Assembly: GCA_015179045.1 (NCBI GenBank)
Contig: WHUZ01000045.1
Coordinates: 310,001-374,000 of the forward strand
Length of the DNA stretch: 64,000 bases
Reading direction: 5' to 3'
Source of the DNA: Kalaharituber pfeilii
Taxonomy: Eukaryota > Ascomycota > Pezizomycetes > Pezizales > Pezizaceae
A model generated the notes under the pieces. The model saw nothing but the letters and a program-made list of their open reading frames with translations, searched no databases and had not been told where the DNA came from. Within the stretch, counting starts at the first letter, position 1; every line of letters starts with the position of its first letter. Shown piece by piece: positions 10,171 to 22,012 of this stretch. Made by a program: the position numbers and the translations under genes.

Positions 10171-12034
10171 TCAATCTACACTGAAAAACTCTCTTTTAGC
10201 CGCCCACCCTCGCAGAACGCGACTGTGGTCCTCTCTCCACTTGTTGTTCCACCACTTCCTCAACCACCTCTCTTGCACAAGCTCCCTTCGAAACCATTCC
10301 CCGCAGGCATTGTACTCCATTAAGCTCGCTCCTGGTTGCCACCACCGTACAGGGTTTATCGGCCACCACCTACTCGGGGTTCCTACCAGCCACTCAAACT
10401 CCCCACAGAGGAAAGTAATCCAATGGTACTTCATCATATGCAGCACGCATTCGTGCAAAGTCAGAAACCTGTGCACGCGCACCACGGGCGGACTTTGCGC
10501 TACAGGACTAAAGAGCACACTTTCACACGTACCGAACGGGCATCGCAAGCCTAGGGAGAACTCCTGGCGTGCTCGACGGAAGAGCTCGTCCGCCCCACCA
10601 ACTCTTGCACGGGACATATGCCAGTTGTAACCAAGTTTGAGAATCTCAGCACGCTGATGCCGGACAATGAAATTGTCCTGTAGGCCCTGCAAAGTAGTCA
10701 CGTGTGGCCAGCTCAGTGCATCCCTCAATCTGCCCAATCGATGCCTAATCACTTTCTCAACCCAGTTGTTATCCTCCCAAAGAGGGCCCATTCCGTCCGG
10801 GGAGCGGTGGGCTTTTGGGATCGTACAGAGCTCCCGCAATAACGGATCTTGATAAAAAAGTTTCGTCAACCATGAGCTCTGATCGCAGTCATCAATCTTA
10901 CGTGGGTCGCAGATCCAGGATATTGTCAGCTTTTCTGGAGGAACAAACCTCCGCACTCCAGCTATTTTATCCCTAGGTGTATTTTGATTTCCCCGGAATG
11001 GCAACATCCCCCAGTAAGCCTTGAATTCGGTAAATACGGCTTCGATAACTTCCTGGCGATACGTTCGTAGCTGAGCAAAAAGCCGCTTGGTCCAGCAATT
11101 TCTGGAGAGCATCGTGGGGCCCGTGTGATGAAGTAATTAGGCGTTGCACTGATGGCTTGAACAGAAGGTAACGGATCATACGGCCCTGCCACTGGACTTC
11201 GCGGGGCAGGTGAGAGGTTTCAATGCCGAGCTTGGGCACATCGAGTGCCCCTAATGATAGCCTCAAGTTAGTGATAGCAGGAACACAGAGCATGCGACAT
11301 CAGTCCTAAGATCGTAGCCTTCGTTGGCATCATGTGTAACACATAGTAGGCCATGTGCCTCCAATTTGTTGATATGAGTCCCTTCACGCTGATTAATGTG
11401 TAGTGAAATGCACAGGGAACTCACGGATGGTGTTGTCTTTGAAACAGCGGTCGCACAACCTAAGGTTCCATTTCTCAAATACTTTTCTCGTATGTTCCGC
11501 CTTGAGACACCACTGACATCCCGTATCAGTGTCGCGCAACATGGTCTCTAATAATAGCCTTTTAAAATCAACCACTCTCGCCACCTCCGCGTCATACTTC
11601 CCAAACACTTTCCCCACCTCCTTCCTGCTGAGATTCTTGACTTTTACTTTGCGCTTGTCACAGCAGTTTGCCCTGCCATTGTTCTCAAGCTGCACCTGGT
11701 TAGCTTTCAAATCACCTAGAAGGGTTCCCAAGGCCCAGCTCGCACTCCACCCGGGCATACAGTTGGCAAAGTCACCAACACGGTACCACAGGTAGTAGTT
11801 TGTTTTTGAGAGGACGCCTTGGTGGAAGTCTCTGCAGGTAAGTGAGAGAAAGATGGCTTCGCGGGGTGACAGGTGTTCAATGACAATGGTAGTAATGAGC
11901 TCGGCGCTTAGTCGAAGAAGGCCAGGTACCGTACGGTTGTGTTCTGCAGCCAGATTGTGGTTTCGGCTGGCGGGGGTAGCCGCTGGTAATGATAGCGATG
12001 GGCATGTAAGCATGGCGCACGCGGTTCGTGGCAT
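10171..12034 (-). CDS. F-box domain protein, multi-exon or slightly decayed
   Basis: The first ATG consistent with the F-box frame is at 12034 (MPRTAC). An F-box follows at about residues 37-72 (LLRLSAELITTIVIEHLSPR, then LSLTCRDFHQ), which would bind Skp1 in an SCF ubiquitin ligase. A CxxC pair (CQWC, CDRC) about 110 residues later could bind zinc. A 36-nt interval 11389-11424 with GTGAGT...AATCAG joins the frames in phase but is very short for an intron. Two more frame changes occur near 11285 and 11110; the last 300 residues (to the stop at 10171) form one clean frame rich in Trp and basic residues. The C-terminal region is unrecognised. Either introns I cannot define or frameshifts separate the blocks, so the exon structure should be treated as provisional. 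Confidence 0.6.
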
Positions 12035-12114
12035 GGGATCCTCACTTGGTGCTGTAAATAGGTATGGACACGGCGGAGGAGACACTGACTTTAATATTAC
12101 CTCTCGCAAGGCTA

Positions 12115-12675
12115 CGAATTAGTTAAGAGGTGTAGTATTTACTAGCCATGCATGTATCATTCCCCGTCGCAAGCCTTAATTTGTGCATATTTTTAACAAC
12201 TGAAACGAAATGGAATTTAAGCAAGAAAAGTAAAAGTGACCTAAAACATGGCCAATAGGCTAATATTTGCAACATTACAATCTAATGATTGGTGTTACTC
12301 AATTTTGCACGTGAACTCAGAAACCTCGCTAGTTGACGCTGACGCACGCTGGAGACAGTTCGTACTATTGCAATGATGCGAATCTAGTGAACCCTTCTGG
12401 TTGAAGGCCGATCTTTGTTTGCAGCAAGGAATGATGCATGCGAGGCTCAAAGTAGCATGGAACATACCGCACAGAAATCTCACCGGTTTCGCGAGGTTAA
12501 GAGATATAGGACATCAGGTAATTTGGCCGTCGATTGCGCATTTCACATCTACAGCTGTAAATAATAAGTTGTACAATAAGTGCCAAGATATTTCCAAGCG
12601 TTCATGCTTTTGTGACCAAATATAGTACAACTCAAAACTCCGCGCGTAATTGCTAACTACAGACTTGGCAGAGGC
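12115..12675. other. Intergenic, nothing recognised
   Basis: Upstream flank of the F-box gene; no coding frame with recognisable motifs. Confidence 0.4.
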
Positions 12676-12688
12676 TACCAGATGGATA

Positions 12689-12713
12689 TTTTTTCTTTTT
12701 TTTTTATATATAT
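12689..12713 (-). mobile_element. Tail-only retroposon insertion, 25 bp
   Basis: Between two perfect 13-bp copies of TACCAGATGGATA (12676-12688, 12714-12726) lie only 25 bp: an interrupted T-run and ATATATAT. On the minus strand this is at most about 8 nt of the family B 3' end (GATATATA) followed by A's. Confidence 0.85.
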
Positions 12714-12726
12714 TACCAGATGGATA

Positions 12727-13256
12727 GGAGTAGTTCTCGTGGATGAGAGTAACAGTCCTCAAGTACGGCCTATTTATTCCAACAATGGATGAAGAGGGTG
12801 TTTCTATGGTTTCAGACACGAATTGAGCTATCAGAGTGGGGTCCACAGCCATGAATATATTATTCTACAGAAGAATTGTCTTGTGTGTTTTATATCACTC
12901 CTCGCGCACGTGCAGTGGGCTATGCGAGCATACAGCAGAACCCTGTTGGAGCGATGTTTCTAGCCCCTCATTCATGCATGACTGCCGGAGTTGCGGAGGA
13001 ATGGTTGCACCGACGGACAGCTGGGAAAAGGCGACGGGAAGATAAATGGACCGATGGAGGAACTGTGGGATGGGAATTGTTGATTGACGGCCTGTTATCT
13101 GTAGGGGTAATGGGAAGCGATCTTTTGTTTCTTTCTTTTAGCCTGGAAATGACGAGGATAGTTGTTATTGAATGCAGTATTATTCCTGTCATAGCAACGT
13201 GAGCTTTACATGGTAGCAACACATCAAGAAAAAAGGAGATCCAAGATCTGCCACTG
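12727..13256. other. Intergenic; unsupported frames only
   Basis: A 108-residue frame at 12876-13202 has no recognisable domain and is not supported. Confidence 0.35.
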
Positions 13257-14460
13257 ATGCCACCAGACCAGGATTTTAGGATATATCAAGGAAGCAAACC
13301 AAGCGTCATGGCGAAAGAAGGCACAAGTGCATCCCAGCAAGCCGGATCGACAGACCTTGCCACCATATTGATCGCACCGCGCATATTGGAAAAACTAAGG
13401 GACAAAAATGACTACCCAGCCGGGGTGGTGGAAGCTAAAAGGCAACTTCATCACCAGAAACTATTAGATATAGTAGACGTGAACACCCAGGCCATCGTCT
13501 GGAGCAACAGAGTGGGATGATAAGTCAGATAAAGCTCTAGATTACTTAATGGATAACTGTGAGAAGGACACACAATTGAAAATCAGAGCAGCATCAAACG
13601 CCATGGAAGCGTGGAAAAGTCTGAAGGATAACTATGAAGGGCCATGAAGGCCAAACCAGAATACATTTGTCCTTTCTCCTCATAAGCATAACATACCTAG
13701 AACTCGATGATAGAAGAGTGATGGATAGAAAGTGACTATGCTATTGGCCTCACTACCCCAAATGCAACTCTATCAAAATATTATGAATAATATTACTTTC
13801 AAAGAAGATAAGCCTACCTATGCCAACTTAGTGATAAGACTAAGGGAAGTAACACCTAGGAAGAAAGCTTCCAAAGATGAAACCATAACAACAGATCCTT
13901 AAGCAGTCCTCACAGTTGCTCAAGAAATAAAGAAGAAAGTGCAGTGCTAGCACTGCGAGAAGGTAGGATACTCCAGCACCAACCATGATGAAAAGGATTA
14001 TAGATACAAGAACAAACAGACGAAGGAAGTATTGGTAAAGGAAGAAGAAAAAGAAGAAAAAGAAGAAAAATTCCTCTTCATACTGTCTCAGCAAGTAACC
14101 AGCAAATCCTCTGCCTGGAACAAAGACTGCACTGCTACTACCTATGTCACGTACAATGTAAATGATCTTATTAACTTACAAGAATAGTATAAGGATATAA
14201 AAGAGGCTTCCGGCATGGCTCGATCAACTCATAAAGGAATTGTAAGAATTAGCAAACTAGAATCACCAGTCATTCTCATGATTCCTAGCTGTCCCAGGAT
14301 ACTTGTCATCTGGAGAGCACTGGAGGATGCCAGTGTGGATATAAGTATGCAAAATAGAGAAGGAATTATTACTCAAAATGGAAAAGTAATGCATATCATC
14401 AAATAAGGAAAATTCAGGATGATATGTAAACAAGTTGATGTTTACTTCATACATTTCCTA
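13257..14460 (+). pseudogene. Degraded Ty1/copia gag-pol remnant
   Basis: Several frames together resemble a copia polyprotein in the right order: an N-terminal gag-like stretch (LRDKNDYPAG), a second gag piece at about 13525-13640 (ALDYLMDNC, AMEAWKSLKDNYEG), a broken zinc knuckle near 13945-13990 (VQC, HCEK, HDEKDY), a protease-proximal stretch near 14110, and a pre-integrase-like stretch (ILMIPSCPRILVIW, LEDASVDISMQNREG). Stops and shifts interrupt every block. No LTRs were found on either side. The AT-richer codon usage relative to neighbours is consistent with age or RIP. Confidence 0.65.
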
Positions 14461-15696
14461 TTTCAGTAATTAATTAAATTTGCACAATTTTCACCGCACT
14501 GTCTACCAAGAATTTTATTCTATACCGGAACCTTGCCGAAAAGTGCCAGATTTTAGCGACCCGGTACCGTATAGCAAGGGTAGACAGTAGCTGAAAGTCC
14601 ATTTTGGTGCTGAACTGTTTAACAATCTAGTGTGCAAATTTCAATGCTGTGCTCCGATTTATTTTTGCTTGCTATAGGACCAGTTGGCTGTGTCTTGAGC
14701 GCACACCTTGCAAGTAAAATATTGTTGTCAATCCCGTTCCCACTTACTATGATACGTTGCATTAACCTTGACCTCACCGCCCAATTGTCAATTCAACCTG
14801 CAGTGACCTAGTTCGCGCTGAACGGGGTTGAAATTACGACCAAACCAAAATAGGGAAGTACGTTGCTATAGACGCAAAATTTGTCGTTCACTGGAAATTC
14901 TCACAGCCTAGTCGAGCCGGCCTCAAATTTTTATAGTATGAAGGTACAAGTTGGGAAATGATATTCGTCCGGTAACTGGATTGATGACCAAACTCTGTCC
15001 TCATGGTTCTTTTCCTTTTACCAATTAGAAATCTACTATTACACCGAATTTCTGTTGCTTTTTCTGTTGCCTTACGAGCTACAGATGCGCTGTAATAGCG
15101 ATTGCAGAACAACTAGAATTTATATGTGATACTGGTAACCTCAGTGACGACGTAATTGATACGGTCGCTGATTGACCTGTGTATTGGAACGGACTATTTT
15201 TGGCGTTTACGAACCTCTTTTCTCTCCTTTTTTAAATAAAAAAATCATGTAAAACGGGAACGCAGGAATCTCCTTCACCTAGGTGCTCCATACACACGAC
15301 GTGCCTATAAAGATGCAGAACGTTGGTGCCTGGCGTCAGTTACATTCATCATGCATCTGTAAACCTTGCGCTGGAGCAAAGAATAGGGCTTACAGGAGTG
15401 GACCAGATTTCCACTGGCCACCGCGTTTGCTTGCGAACTTGCATGAAACGGCTCCCTGTCCCTACCATTGGAATTTTGTATATACCTGTATGCCAAGCCA
15501 AATCTCACCACGACCCGTGAAAGGACGTACTGTACCTGCCGCAGTGGGCTATAACAGGGGCTTACTGTTTGAGCTGGGGACGAACCTCCCTAAACATGGC
15601 TTTTTCAACCTCGTTGTCCCATTTCGTTCTGGAAGGCGCATAAAGAGGAGTCAGGAAAATGTCCCAAGTTTCAGTGCTATCAAAGATTGTGTGGGA
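14461..15696. other. Intergenic; one unsupported 139-aa frame
   Basis: A plus frame at 15283-15702 has mixed composition but no domain I recognise; its stop is just upstream of the next retroposon. It is recorded here rather than called as a gene. Confidence 0.3.
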
Positions 15697-15710
15697 GTGT
15701 AGGGCTGGAT

Positions 15711-15775
15711 TTTTTTTTTTTTTTTTTTTTTTTTAATCACATAACCCCGCTTGTAGCACTTGGCCATGGCAGGGT
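15711..15775 (-). mobile_element. Short retroposon, family A
   Basis: T24 then AATCACATAACCCCGCTTGT...GGCCATGGCAGGGT. A perfect 14-bp duplication GTGTAGGGCTGGAT is at 15697-15710 and 15776-15789. Confidence 0.96.
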
Positions 15776-16048
15776 GTGTAGGGCTGGATGATACCTGTAC
15801 CGACCGTTGATCCTGGATCCTTGTCCATGGATTGATAACTTGAGCCAGAGTTGAGTCTGCTACGATACTACTGCTGGACGGGATGACATAAACTGTCGAA
15901 GTCGGGTTGCACGTGAGGAAGGACAACTGCGGCAGACCGGTGACAACAAAAATACCCTGGCACCCCTCTCACCCCCATTATACCATTTGCTATTAACCGT
16001 ACAGGCCAGCGGTACATCAACCACCCCAACTCGATTCCTGACATGCTC

Positions 16049-16207
16049 TTTTTTTTTTTAATATCAGTAATCGCGTGCCGCCCTAAGGGCTATGGCGATG
16101 TTTTAGTTACATATGAAAGAAAAGAAAGAAAAGATAGAAGGAATTAAGTAGAGATCCCCGGTGTGAAGGGGAAGTAACAAGCTACCACGTAGCCAAAGAA
16201 AGAGAGA
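16049..16207 (-). mobile_element. Retroposon, family B, 159 bp
   Basis: T-run, then the family B hairpin (GCCGCCCTAAGGGCTATGG) and about 110 bp of LINE 3' UTR. A 13-bp duplication TCCTGACATGCTC is at 16036-16048 and 16208-16220. Confidence 0.92.
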
Positions 16208-16240
16208 TCCTGACATGCTCACAAGGCTATATTTCCCTGA

Positions 16241-16625
16241 ATTTTTTTTTTTCTTATATCATTAATCGCTTGCCGCCCTATGGGCTATGGCAATGTCTTA
16301 AATACATAGATAAGTGATGGATAAGTGCGAAAGAAAGGTAACACTAAAATAAAGGAAACGGGTCTCCTCATTCCCCAAGCATCTCTATCAGCTTCTTCAG
16401 CGGGTCCTCCTCCCCCTCTTTGCCCCGGCGGGGCCTTCTGACGTGCTCTTCCCCCCCAGGCCACCTCCGTCTCCACACCCTGCACTCGCCCAATACGTGT
16501 CTCATTGTCTCCTCTTTCTCCCCGCACCATCTGCATTCGGGGCCATCCCCTTCGCCTACGTGCCATCTCCACGCCCGTAGCCCCTTCCCCCCTAACAATC
16601 CCGCCAGTCGTCCAGTCATGTTAGT
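16241..16625 (-). mobile_element. 5'-truncated LINE: ORF2 C-terminal finger plus family B tail
   Basis: From the T-run at 16241 the minus strand gives the family B hairpin, then upstream a frame (16368-16619) reading GLLGGKGLRAW, CRWCGEKEETMRHVL and CRVWRRRWPG. This is the Cys/His finger at the C-terminus of Tad-like ORF2 proteins (CxxC...H...C). The 5' end falls near 16612-16625. I found no clear target duplication. Confidence 0.8.
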
Positions 16626-16880
16626 CAGGCGTCCGAATACTTTTGAAACTGGCTAGTATCATGTTGATGTAAAGTCCTAAATTTATTATGTCAGTTGTCC
16701 GGATACCTCTGACATAATGAAAATTGGACTATCATGAAATTTGGACTGGTCACATGGAGATCCCAGCTAACCATTCAGAAATATGCTAGTTCATACCAAA
16801 TACTGCATAGCGCATAATATGCATTGATCCCCTGTCCGGATACCTTTTTTTCCGGCTAGTACATACATTTTTCTATGTGA
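16622..16880. repeat. DNA-transposon relic with repeated GTCCGNATAC end motif
   Basis: GTCAGGCGTCCGAATACTTT (16624), GTCAGTTGTCCGGATACCTC (about 16690) and CTGTCCGGATACCTTTTT (about 16833) look like related Tc1/mariner-type terminal sequences. The boundaries cannot be fixed by eye. Confidence 0.4.
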
Positions 16881-17059
16881 AGATGAATCTTGTAAACTCC
16901 AACACTACTCTATTTCATCACCTTCGTGACATGGACTAGCATTCTGTGCAAATTTTACAGTAAAACTGCCCATTCGGGAGGGCATGTATCTTAACAACTA
17001 AAGCAGTTTTTTTCAAGTCATATTAAAATAAGCTAAACCAAGAGTTATACTTTGTTACG

Positions 17060-17480
17060 GAGGTGGTAAACGCAGAGAGTTACCGTCCGCCAGGCCAAAA
17101 AGACACTTGGCTAGCGATACTCGCCAGTCCTCTGCGTAGCTCATATAGCACTCATTTTGACGCTGGCGAAGGTGATGGACTGGGCGGCACAGTAGACGGA
17201 GTGGTGCAGGACACGCTCGATGTTGCGACGTTGTTTTTTACTTTTTCTGTGATGTTATACTCTGTTTATTCGTTGTTATGTATTTAAATCCTCGCCATAG
17301 CCTACAAGGCGGCATGCGAGTAATGACATAAAAAAAAAAAAAAAAATAGCACTCATTTATGCGATTGGGACGCCGCCTACCACCGTCGGCTCGCATATCG
17401 CTTGCATCGCATATGCACATTTCATATGCGCATGCATTTTCGCAATTTCGCGCGCTCCCACACTACGGTCGCGGTAAACC
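17060..17480. repeat. Repeat X, copy 1
   Basis: Text from GGTAAACGCAGAGAGTTACC to GCGGTAAACCTAATA matches 41215-41520 and 47330-47660 at moderate divergence (shared blocks AAAAAGACACTTGG and CATATGCACAT). It is interrupted by a family B retroposon at 17158-17346. Confidence 0.7.
17158..17346 (+). mobile_element. 5'-truncated LINE, family B, 189 bp
   Basis: A perfect 12-bp duplication TAGCACTCATTT is at 17146-17157 and 17347-17358. The body begins inside the last ORF2 codons (LAKVMDWAAQ then stop), continues through the 3' UTR and ends in the hairpin (ATAGCCTACAAGGCGG) and A16. Confidence 0.94.
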
Positions 17481-17762
17481 TAATATACGTAATATTATTT
17501 TCCTTTAACTCTCCAGAAGCGTTATTCTTAAAAAATATAATATTGCAAATTTCGCATTTGTTTAGTATTTTTTATTCTTTTAATTGAATATTTAACATAT
17601 TTATATAATAACTAAAATAATAAACTAATTATATAGTATTTATTTAATATTACTTATTCTATATTTATTAATATATATTTTTTACTTTATACCTATTTAT
17701 ATAATATTTATTATATAATTTATAATATTATCTATTTTAAAGGTTTTATATATTATATATAT
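17480..17762. other. Extremely AT-rich tract
   Basis: Long TA/AAT runs, no coding potential. Together with 19207-19680 it brackets the 1.44-kb element. The composition suggests RIP-like mutation, but this is not tested. Confidence 0.6.
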
Positions 17763-19206
17763 GTGCCAGGCCATTCGTAACAAACGTTCCAGTAGCCACT
17801 AGCTCAGACTACTCAATGGAATGCTGGTTCGTGATCACACACTAGTACAATGTATTAACCTTTTTGTTCTGCATACAGAACTACAACGGAATATTGGTAT
17901 GTTGGTAGCTGTTAAAATACTAGGGGGTTCGAAATTGTAATTATCTAAATTATTTATTTATTTTTTTTATTTATTTATTCAAGTATTTAAACTTGATATT
18001 TTTTCATGCTGTCAGTATTTTGAATATATTCTACATATATCGCATTTTATTCTATACACTTCTCTAGTATACAACGCTAAGCCTATCTTATTTACCTAAA
18101 CTGGTAATTACTTTTCAGCCTCATTCCTTAACAATCTTTACCTATGGAGTCTTTAACACCCAAAATTCGCTATCAATTCAAGCTATATATTCAATCTCGG
18201 GACCATACAAATAGATATCGAATGAAACCTCAGAAGTTACAAGAAATCTGTTATGATCTAGAATGACCCATGTCTTCAGCAGCTGAGAATAATATTGAAA
18301 CTCTTGCCAAGGTAAGTATAACCTATAAAGAGATTTTTTAATAAGACATTAACAAATTCGAAATTTTTTATTAATAAGGACAGAGTTTTAATGCGCAAAG
18401 CAAATCCTCCCTAAAATGAATACCATCGTGAGGTTATTATAGAAGATCAAGCATCTAATATTATTTAAGATATTCATTGCAATCATTTAGCTCCTGCTGG
18501 TAAAAATAAAACTTATTGACATACTGTATTAATAATCATTACTATAGTATTAATACAGATGAGGTACGTATTTTTTTTTAATATCTTATACGTAATAACT
18601 ACTAAAAATCTAACTACTAAAAAATCTAGGTATTATGGCTTATTCAGTGATGTCGTGTGTATATTCTTTATCGCCGGAGATGGTCTTTAATAAAGCTGTT
18701 TTTTCCTATCGCTGGAGGGGTCCTTAGTAGAGCTTTTTCTTGCTGTCGGAGGAGTTCTTTGTTGGAGCTGTTTTTCCTATTGCCAGAGGGGTCCTTGATG
18801 AAGCTGATTTTTCCTGTCGCTGGAGGAGTCCTTGATAAAGCTGTTTTTTCCTGTCGCTGGGGGTCCTTGATGAAGCTGTTTTTTCCTGTCACTAGAGGGG
18901 TCCTTGCCGCTGCTTTTTGTTTTTTTCACCGGAGACGGTCCTTAATAAAGCTGTTTTTTTCTGTCGCTGGAGGAGTACTTGGTAGAGCTGTTTTTTCCTG
19001 TGGCCGGGAGGGGTCTTTAGTGACACTGTTTTCCTCAAACAGTAGATGTGTGGACACGCGAGTGTGTGTGTGAGAGTTTGAGAGGGTGAATTGTAGGTAA
19101 AATGAGAAACTTCAAATTCTAAGTGGCCCAAACCAGTCACGAACCAGCATTCCGTTGAGTAGTCCGGGCTAGTGGCTACTGAAATATTGTTACGAATGGC
19201 CCGGCA
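17763..19206. mobile_element. 1.44-kb element with about 75-bp TIRs in AT-rich DNA
   Basis: GTGCCAGGCCATTCGTAACA at 17763 and onward is inverted at 19132-19206 (TGTTACGAATGGCCCGGCAC at the end). Inside are AT-rich remnants with a possible broken transposase-like frame near 18140-18540 and a tandem repeat at 18665-19045. The borders lie in (TA)n, so a target duplication cannot be read. Confidence 0.75.
18665..19045. repeat. Minisatellite, about eight units of about 45 bp
   Basis: Units of the type GTCGCTGGAGG-GGTCCTTGATGAAGCTG-TTTTTTCCT are repeated with 5-15% divergence. Both strands show open frames through it, as expected for a repeat of this length and not evidence of a gene. Confidence 0.85.
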
Positions 19207-19677
19207 CATATATATATATATTATTTTAAACTTTTATAAAAAATATTTAATTTTTTTTATATTGATGAAGTATTTTTATTAACTTTAAATAAAATAATTA
19301 TATATTAGTTTCAAAACTTTTATAAATCTATTTTAAATAGTACTTTTAGATAAATATTATAATCTTAAAGTAATATTTCTATATATTAATACTTATTTTA
19401 TTATATACTTATACTACAGTAATAATTAATTTATATATCTAATAATATTATTTAGATAATGAAGCTATAAAGTATAAAAGTTTATTATCTAATATAGTTT
19501 AAGAGCTATGGTTAAAATATAACTATTTTAATAGATTTTAAATAGCAGAAAGTAGAAAATCTTTTTAAAATTTTACTTGCAGATAAAAACTTAAAAAGTT
19601 AAGTATTTTAAAATAAAAACTAAATTCAAAGACTTAGTATACTAAGTTCTTTTAATTTATATAAGTTTTACTGAAGG
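19207..19677. other. AT-rich tract, no gene
   Basis: Almost entirely A and T with stops in all frames. Confidence 0.6.
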
Positions 19678-19686
19678 AGATATTAT

Positions 19687-19736
19687 TTTTTTTTTTTCCA
19701 CGTGACCCCGCATGCAGCTGTTCACTATGGCAGGGT
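19687..19736 (-). mobile_element. Short retroposon, family A
   Basis: T12, then CCACGTGACCCCGCATGCAG...CTATGGCAGGGT. The 9-bp duplication AGATATTAT is at 19678-19686 and 19737-19745. The AT-rich surroundings lack the family's GC content, so the insertion looks younger than the decay. Confidence 0.88.
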
Positions 19737-19929
19737 AGATATTATAGTTGTGAAGTGGCTTCTAGGTACTCATCCTGTTAAAGTAGTTGTTGCTGGCTCG
19801 TAGAGTACTGTAATTTACTACAATATTACAAATATTATGTCCTGACAGATATTTTATACTAAAACTCAGTATGCATGATAATATATATCTCAATCACCAA
19901 AATTTTCGCGGCCAGCCATCTTATCCGGG

Positions 19930-19979
19930 CCCTACTCTGCCATGGCGAATAGCTGCATGTAAAAAAAAAAATAAAATAA
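19930..19979 (+). mobile_element. Degenerate family A copy
   Basis: CCCTACTCTGCCATGGCGAATAGCTGCATGT followed by an interrupted A tail; the GGGGTTACGTG part of the hairpin is gone and no target duplication is visible. Confidence 0.55.
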
Positions 19980-20187
19980 AATACTTATAATGGCCACTCA
20001 GTAACTGGGATACTCATCACTAAAGCGGGCCACTGATCAATTTACAAGGACAAAAGACCAAAAATGAGCAAAGATGTATAATCAGGTACATGAGTGAAGA
20101 TGTTGCCGCTTTATAGTACATCATTTCTTAACTGACATAAATAGTATTATGAACATCATCATTTATATCTTGCAAGAAGAGCTGAAG

Positions 20188-20290
20188 TAGTTTAGCCTGT
20201 CTCCGGGCTATGAGGGCTTGCCCAGGGACCCTGCCATGGCTTAGTGCTACAAGCGGGGTTATGTGATTTAAAAAAAAAAAAAAAAAAAAA
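20188..20290 (+). mobile_element. Retroposon, family A, long form
   Basis: The body extends 5' to TTAGCCTGTCTCCGGGC...GCTTGCCCAGGGACC before the usual hairpin and A23. A 10-bp duplication AGAGCTGAAG is at 20178-20187 and 20291-20300. The same long form occurs at 29000 and 41941. Confidence 0.93.
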
Positions 20291-20300
20291 AGAGCTGAAG

Positions 20301-20940
20301 CTCTAAAATATACTAAACAGCGAAGGTTGCGAAGCTGTAAGACTGGACTTCGAAGAATGAAAATTTTTTTTTCTGGAATAGATTTGGGCAATGTTTCATA
20401 GAAGGCGAAGATTTTACTAGGGGCAGGAAGGCTCCGCTACATGTATAGCATGTCCAAGGCCAATAAGTACAATTTACAGGTGCACTCGGGATTGGTTGGA
20501 CAGCCTGTTCCGTCTGGTCTCTGCTAGAACGGTGTAAGTGTCTATAGCAAAGGATCTCCTGTAATGCGATCTGGTATTTGCAAGGTATGAGTGTAATAGT
20601 TTCATGCGCCACTGAATTCAAGAACAAGGGAACGCATCACTTCATGGTACGATGTGATAATAATGATGCGCGATGTGGACTGCTAAGTGCAATTGAGACC
20701 CACACATGTCGGCCGAGAGAGATTGCTTAACTAGTCATGTAATTGTTTCCTATTTCATCCATGTGTATCCACGTCCTTTGGCTGGTGAAAAGCAAACCTT
20801 GTTGAAACTCAAGTTCCTCCTTTCCACGAGGCAAGATTTGCAATTAATATAGTTGCTACCCTACCCGGGTGATACGCACGGGAACTACTCGAGAGAGAGG
20901 AATGCAAAGCAGAAGGACTTCTGGGGCTTATGGCGGGAGG
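20301..20940. other. Intergenic upstream of the LysM gene
   Basis: No family motif; the missing signal-peptide exon of the LysM gene could lie here but I could not identify it. Confidence 0.35.
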
Positions 20941-21417
20941 AATGAAGCATCATGAGAGCCTTTTTCACCAATGCTACCGTCCCATCTCCTCTCAGCATCA
21001 CCTGTACAAATGCTCTCCTTGAAGACGTGTCGTGCAGTCCCGTCGTCGCAGCGCTTCGAAGTGGGCAATACTACCCCACGTCCACCCTCACGCTTGCCTG
21101 CACCTCTGCATGTGCCAGCGCTCTTGCAGCATACCAAAACGGAATTGCCAGCGGATGCGGAAACGAGACGTGGAGAGGGTATGAGGAACAAGAGTTGCCC
21201 GTTCTGATGATACCAGACATCATGAGGTACCATTATAACACTGTTTGTTTGCAGGATTCGGGGAGGTGGTGCAATAATGTTGCAGCGCAATATGCTGCAG
21301 AGTTAGATCCGTCTGGTATGGAGATTTCAGTCTGTTTTACCTTGCCATCCTGTTATCTAGGCCTCTGGAACAATATATGCACCAGTGTAGTTTTGGCGCA
21401 CAGACGGATCGACTGAT

Positions 21418-22012
21418 TGTCGAAACATGACATCCGCCACCCGTGTTCGAGCTATCTATCAACATCCGCTACCCGTATGTTGCTGTTACTAATAGATATG
21501 TTTTTTCTATTACTGTTACTAATGGATACGTTTCTTCCTGTTACTGTTACTAATGGATACGTTTCTTCCTGTTACTGTTACTAATAGATAGTTCCCTCTA
21601 ACTGCTGTTTCGTCTGTTTATTGGTTGCTGTTCTGTTCTTTCATTTAACATACACATGATCTACACTCCGTTGCTATTATATGTCTGAATCATGCAATAA
21701 CGCCACAGCACCAACTTCACGCCACAGCGCTTAGTTGCAAGCCATGCATTCCGTTACTTCCGCACCTGCCTGATATGTTACACCTGCCTGTCTAGTCATG
21801 GTTCTGCAGTCACGTCATGCAATGCTCATTATGTATATAATCCTGTTTGATTCTGCATCTCTTTAATCAATCAGACTTATTGGACCCAACGGTACGGACC
21901 CAACGGTATAGATCTTCTTTATTCCTTCAGAAGCTCTTTCTTGTTTTTCCTACGTGACGAAGCCCTCCTTATTCTAAGTGCGAATCCGGAATTCAGGGTC
22001 GACGTTCAGTCA
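21418..22012. mobile_element. Solo LTR, 595 bp, in an intron of the LysM gene
   Basis: Ends TGTCGAAACA...GTTCAGTCA with a perfect 5-bp duplication CTGAT (21413-21417, 22013-22017). Inside, GTTACTGTTACTAATGGATA units repeat about four times at 21480-21590. Without it the host intron would be about 135 nt. Confidence 0.75.

Noticed and set aside
15283..15702. 139-residue plus frame as a gene
   Set aside because: No domain, no codon or motif support and competing frames of similar length.
18657..19073. 138-residue frame with repeated FFPVAGGVL-type units
   Set aside because: Explained by the 45-bp minisatellite; open frames occur on both strands and no start context or domain supports a protein.
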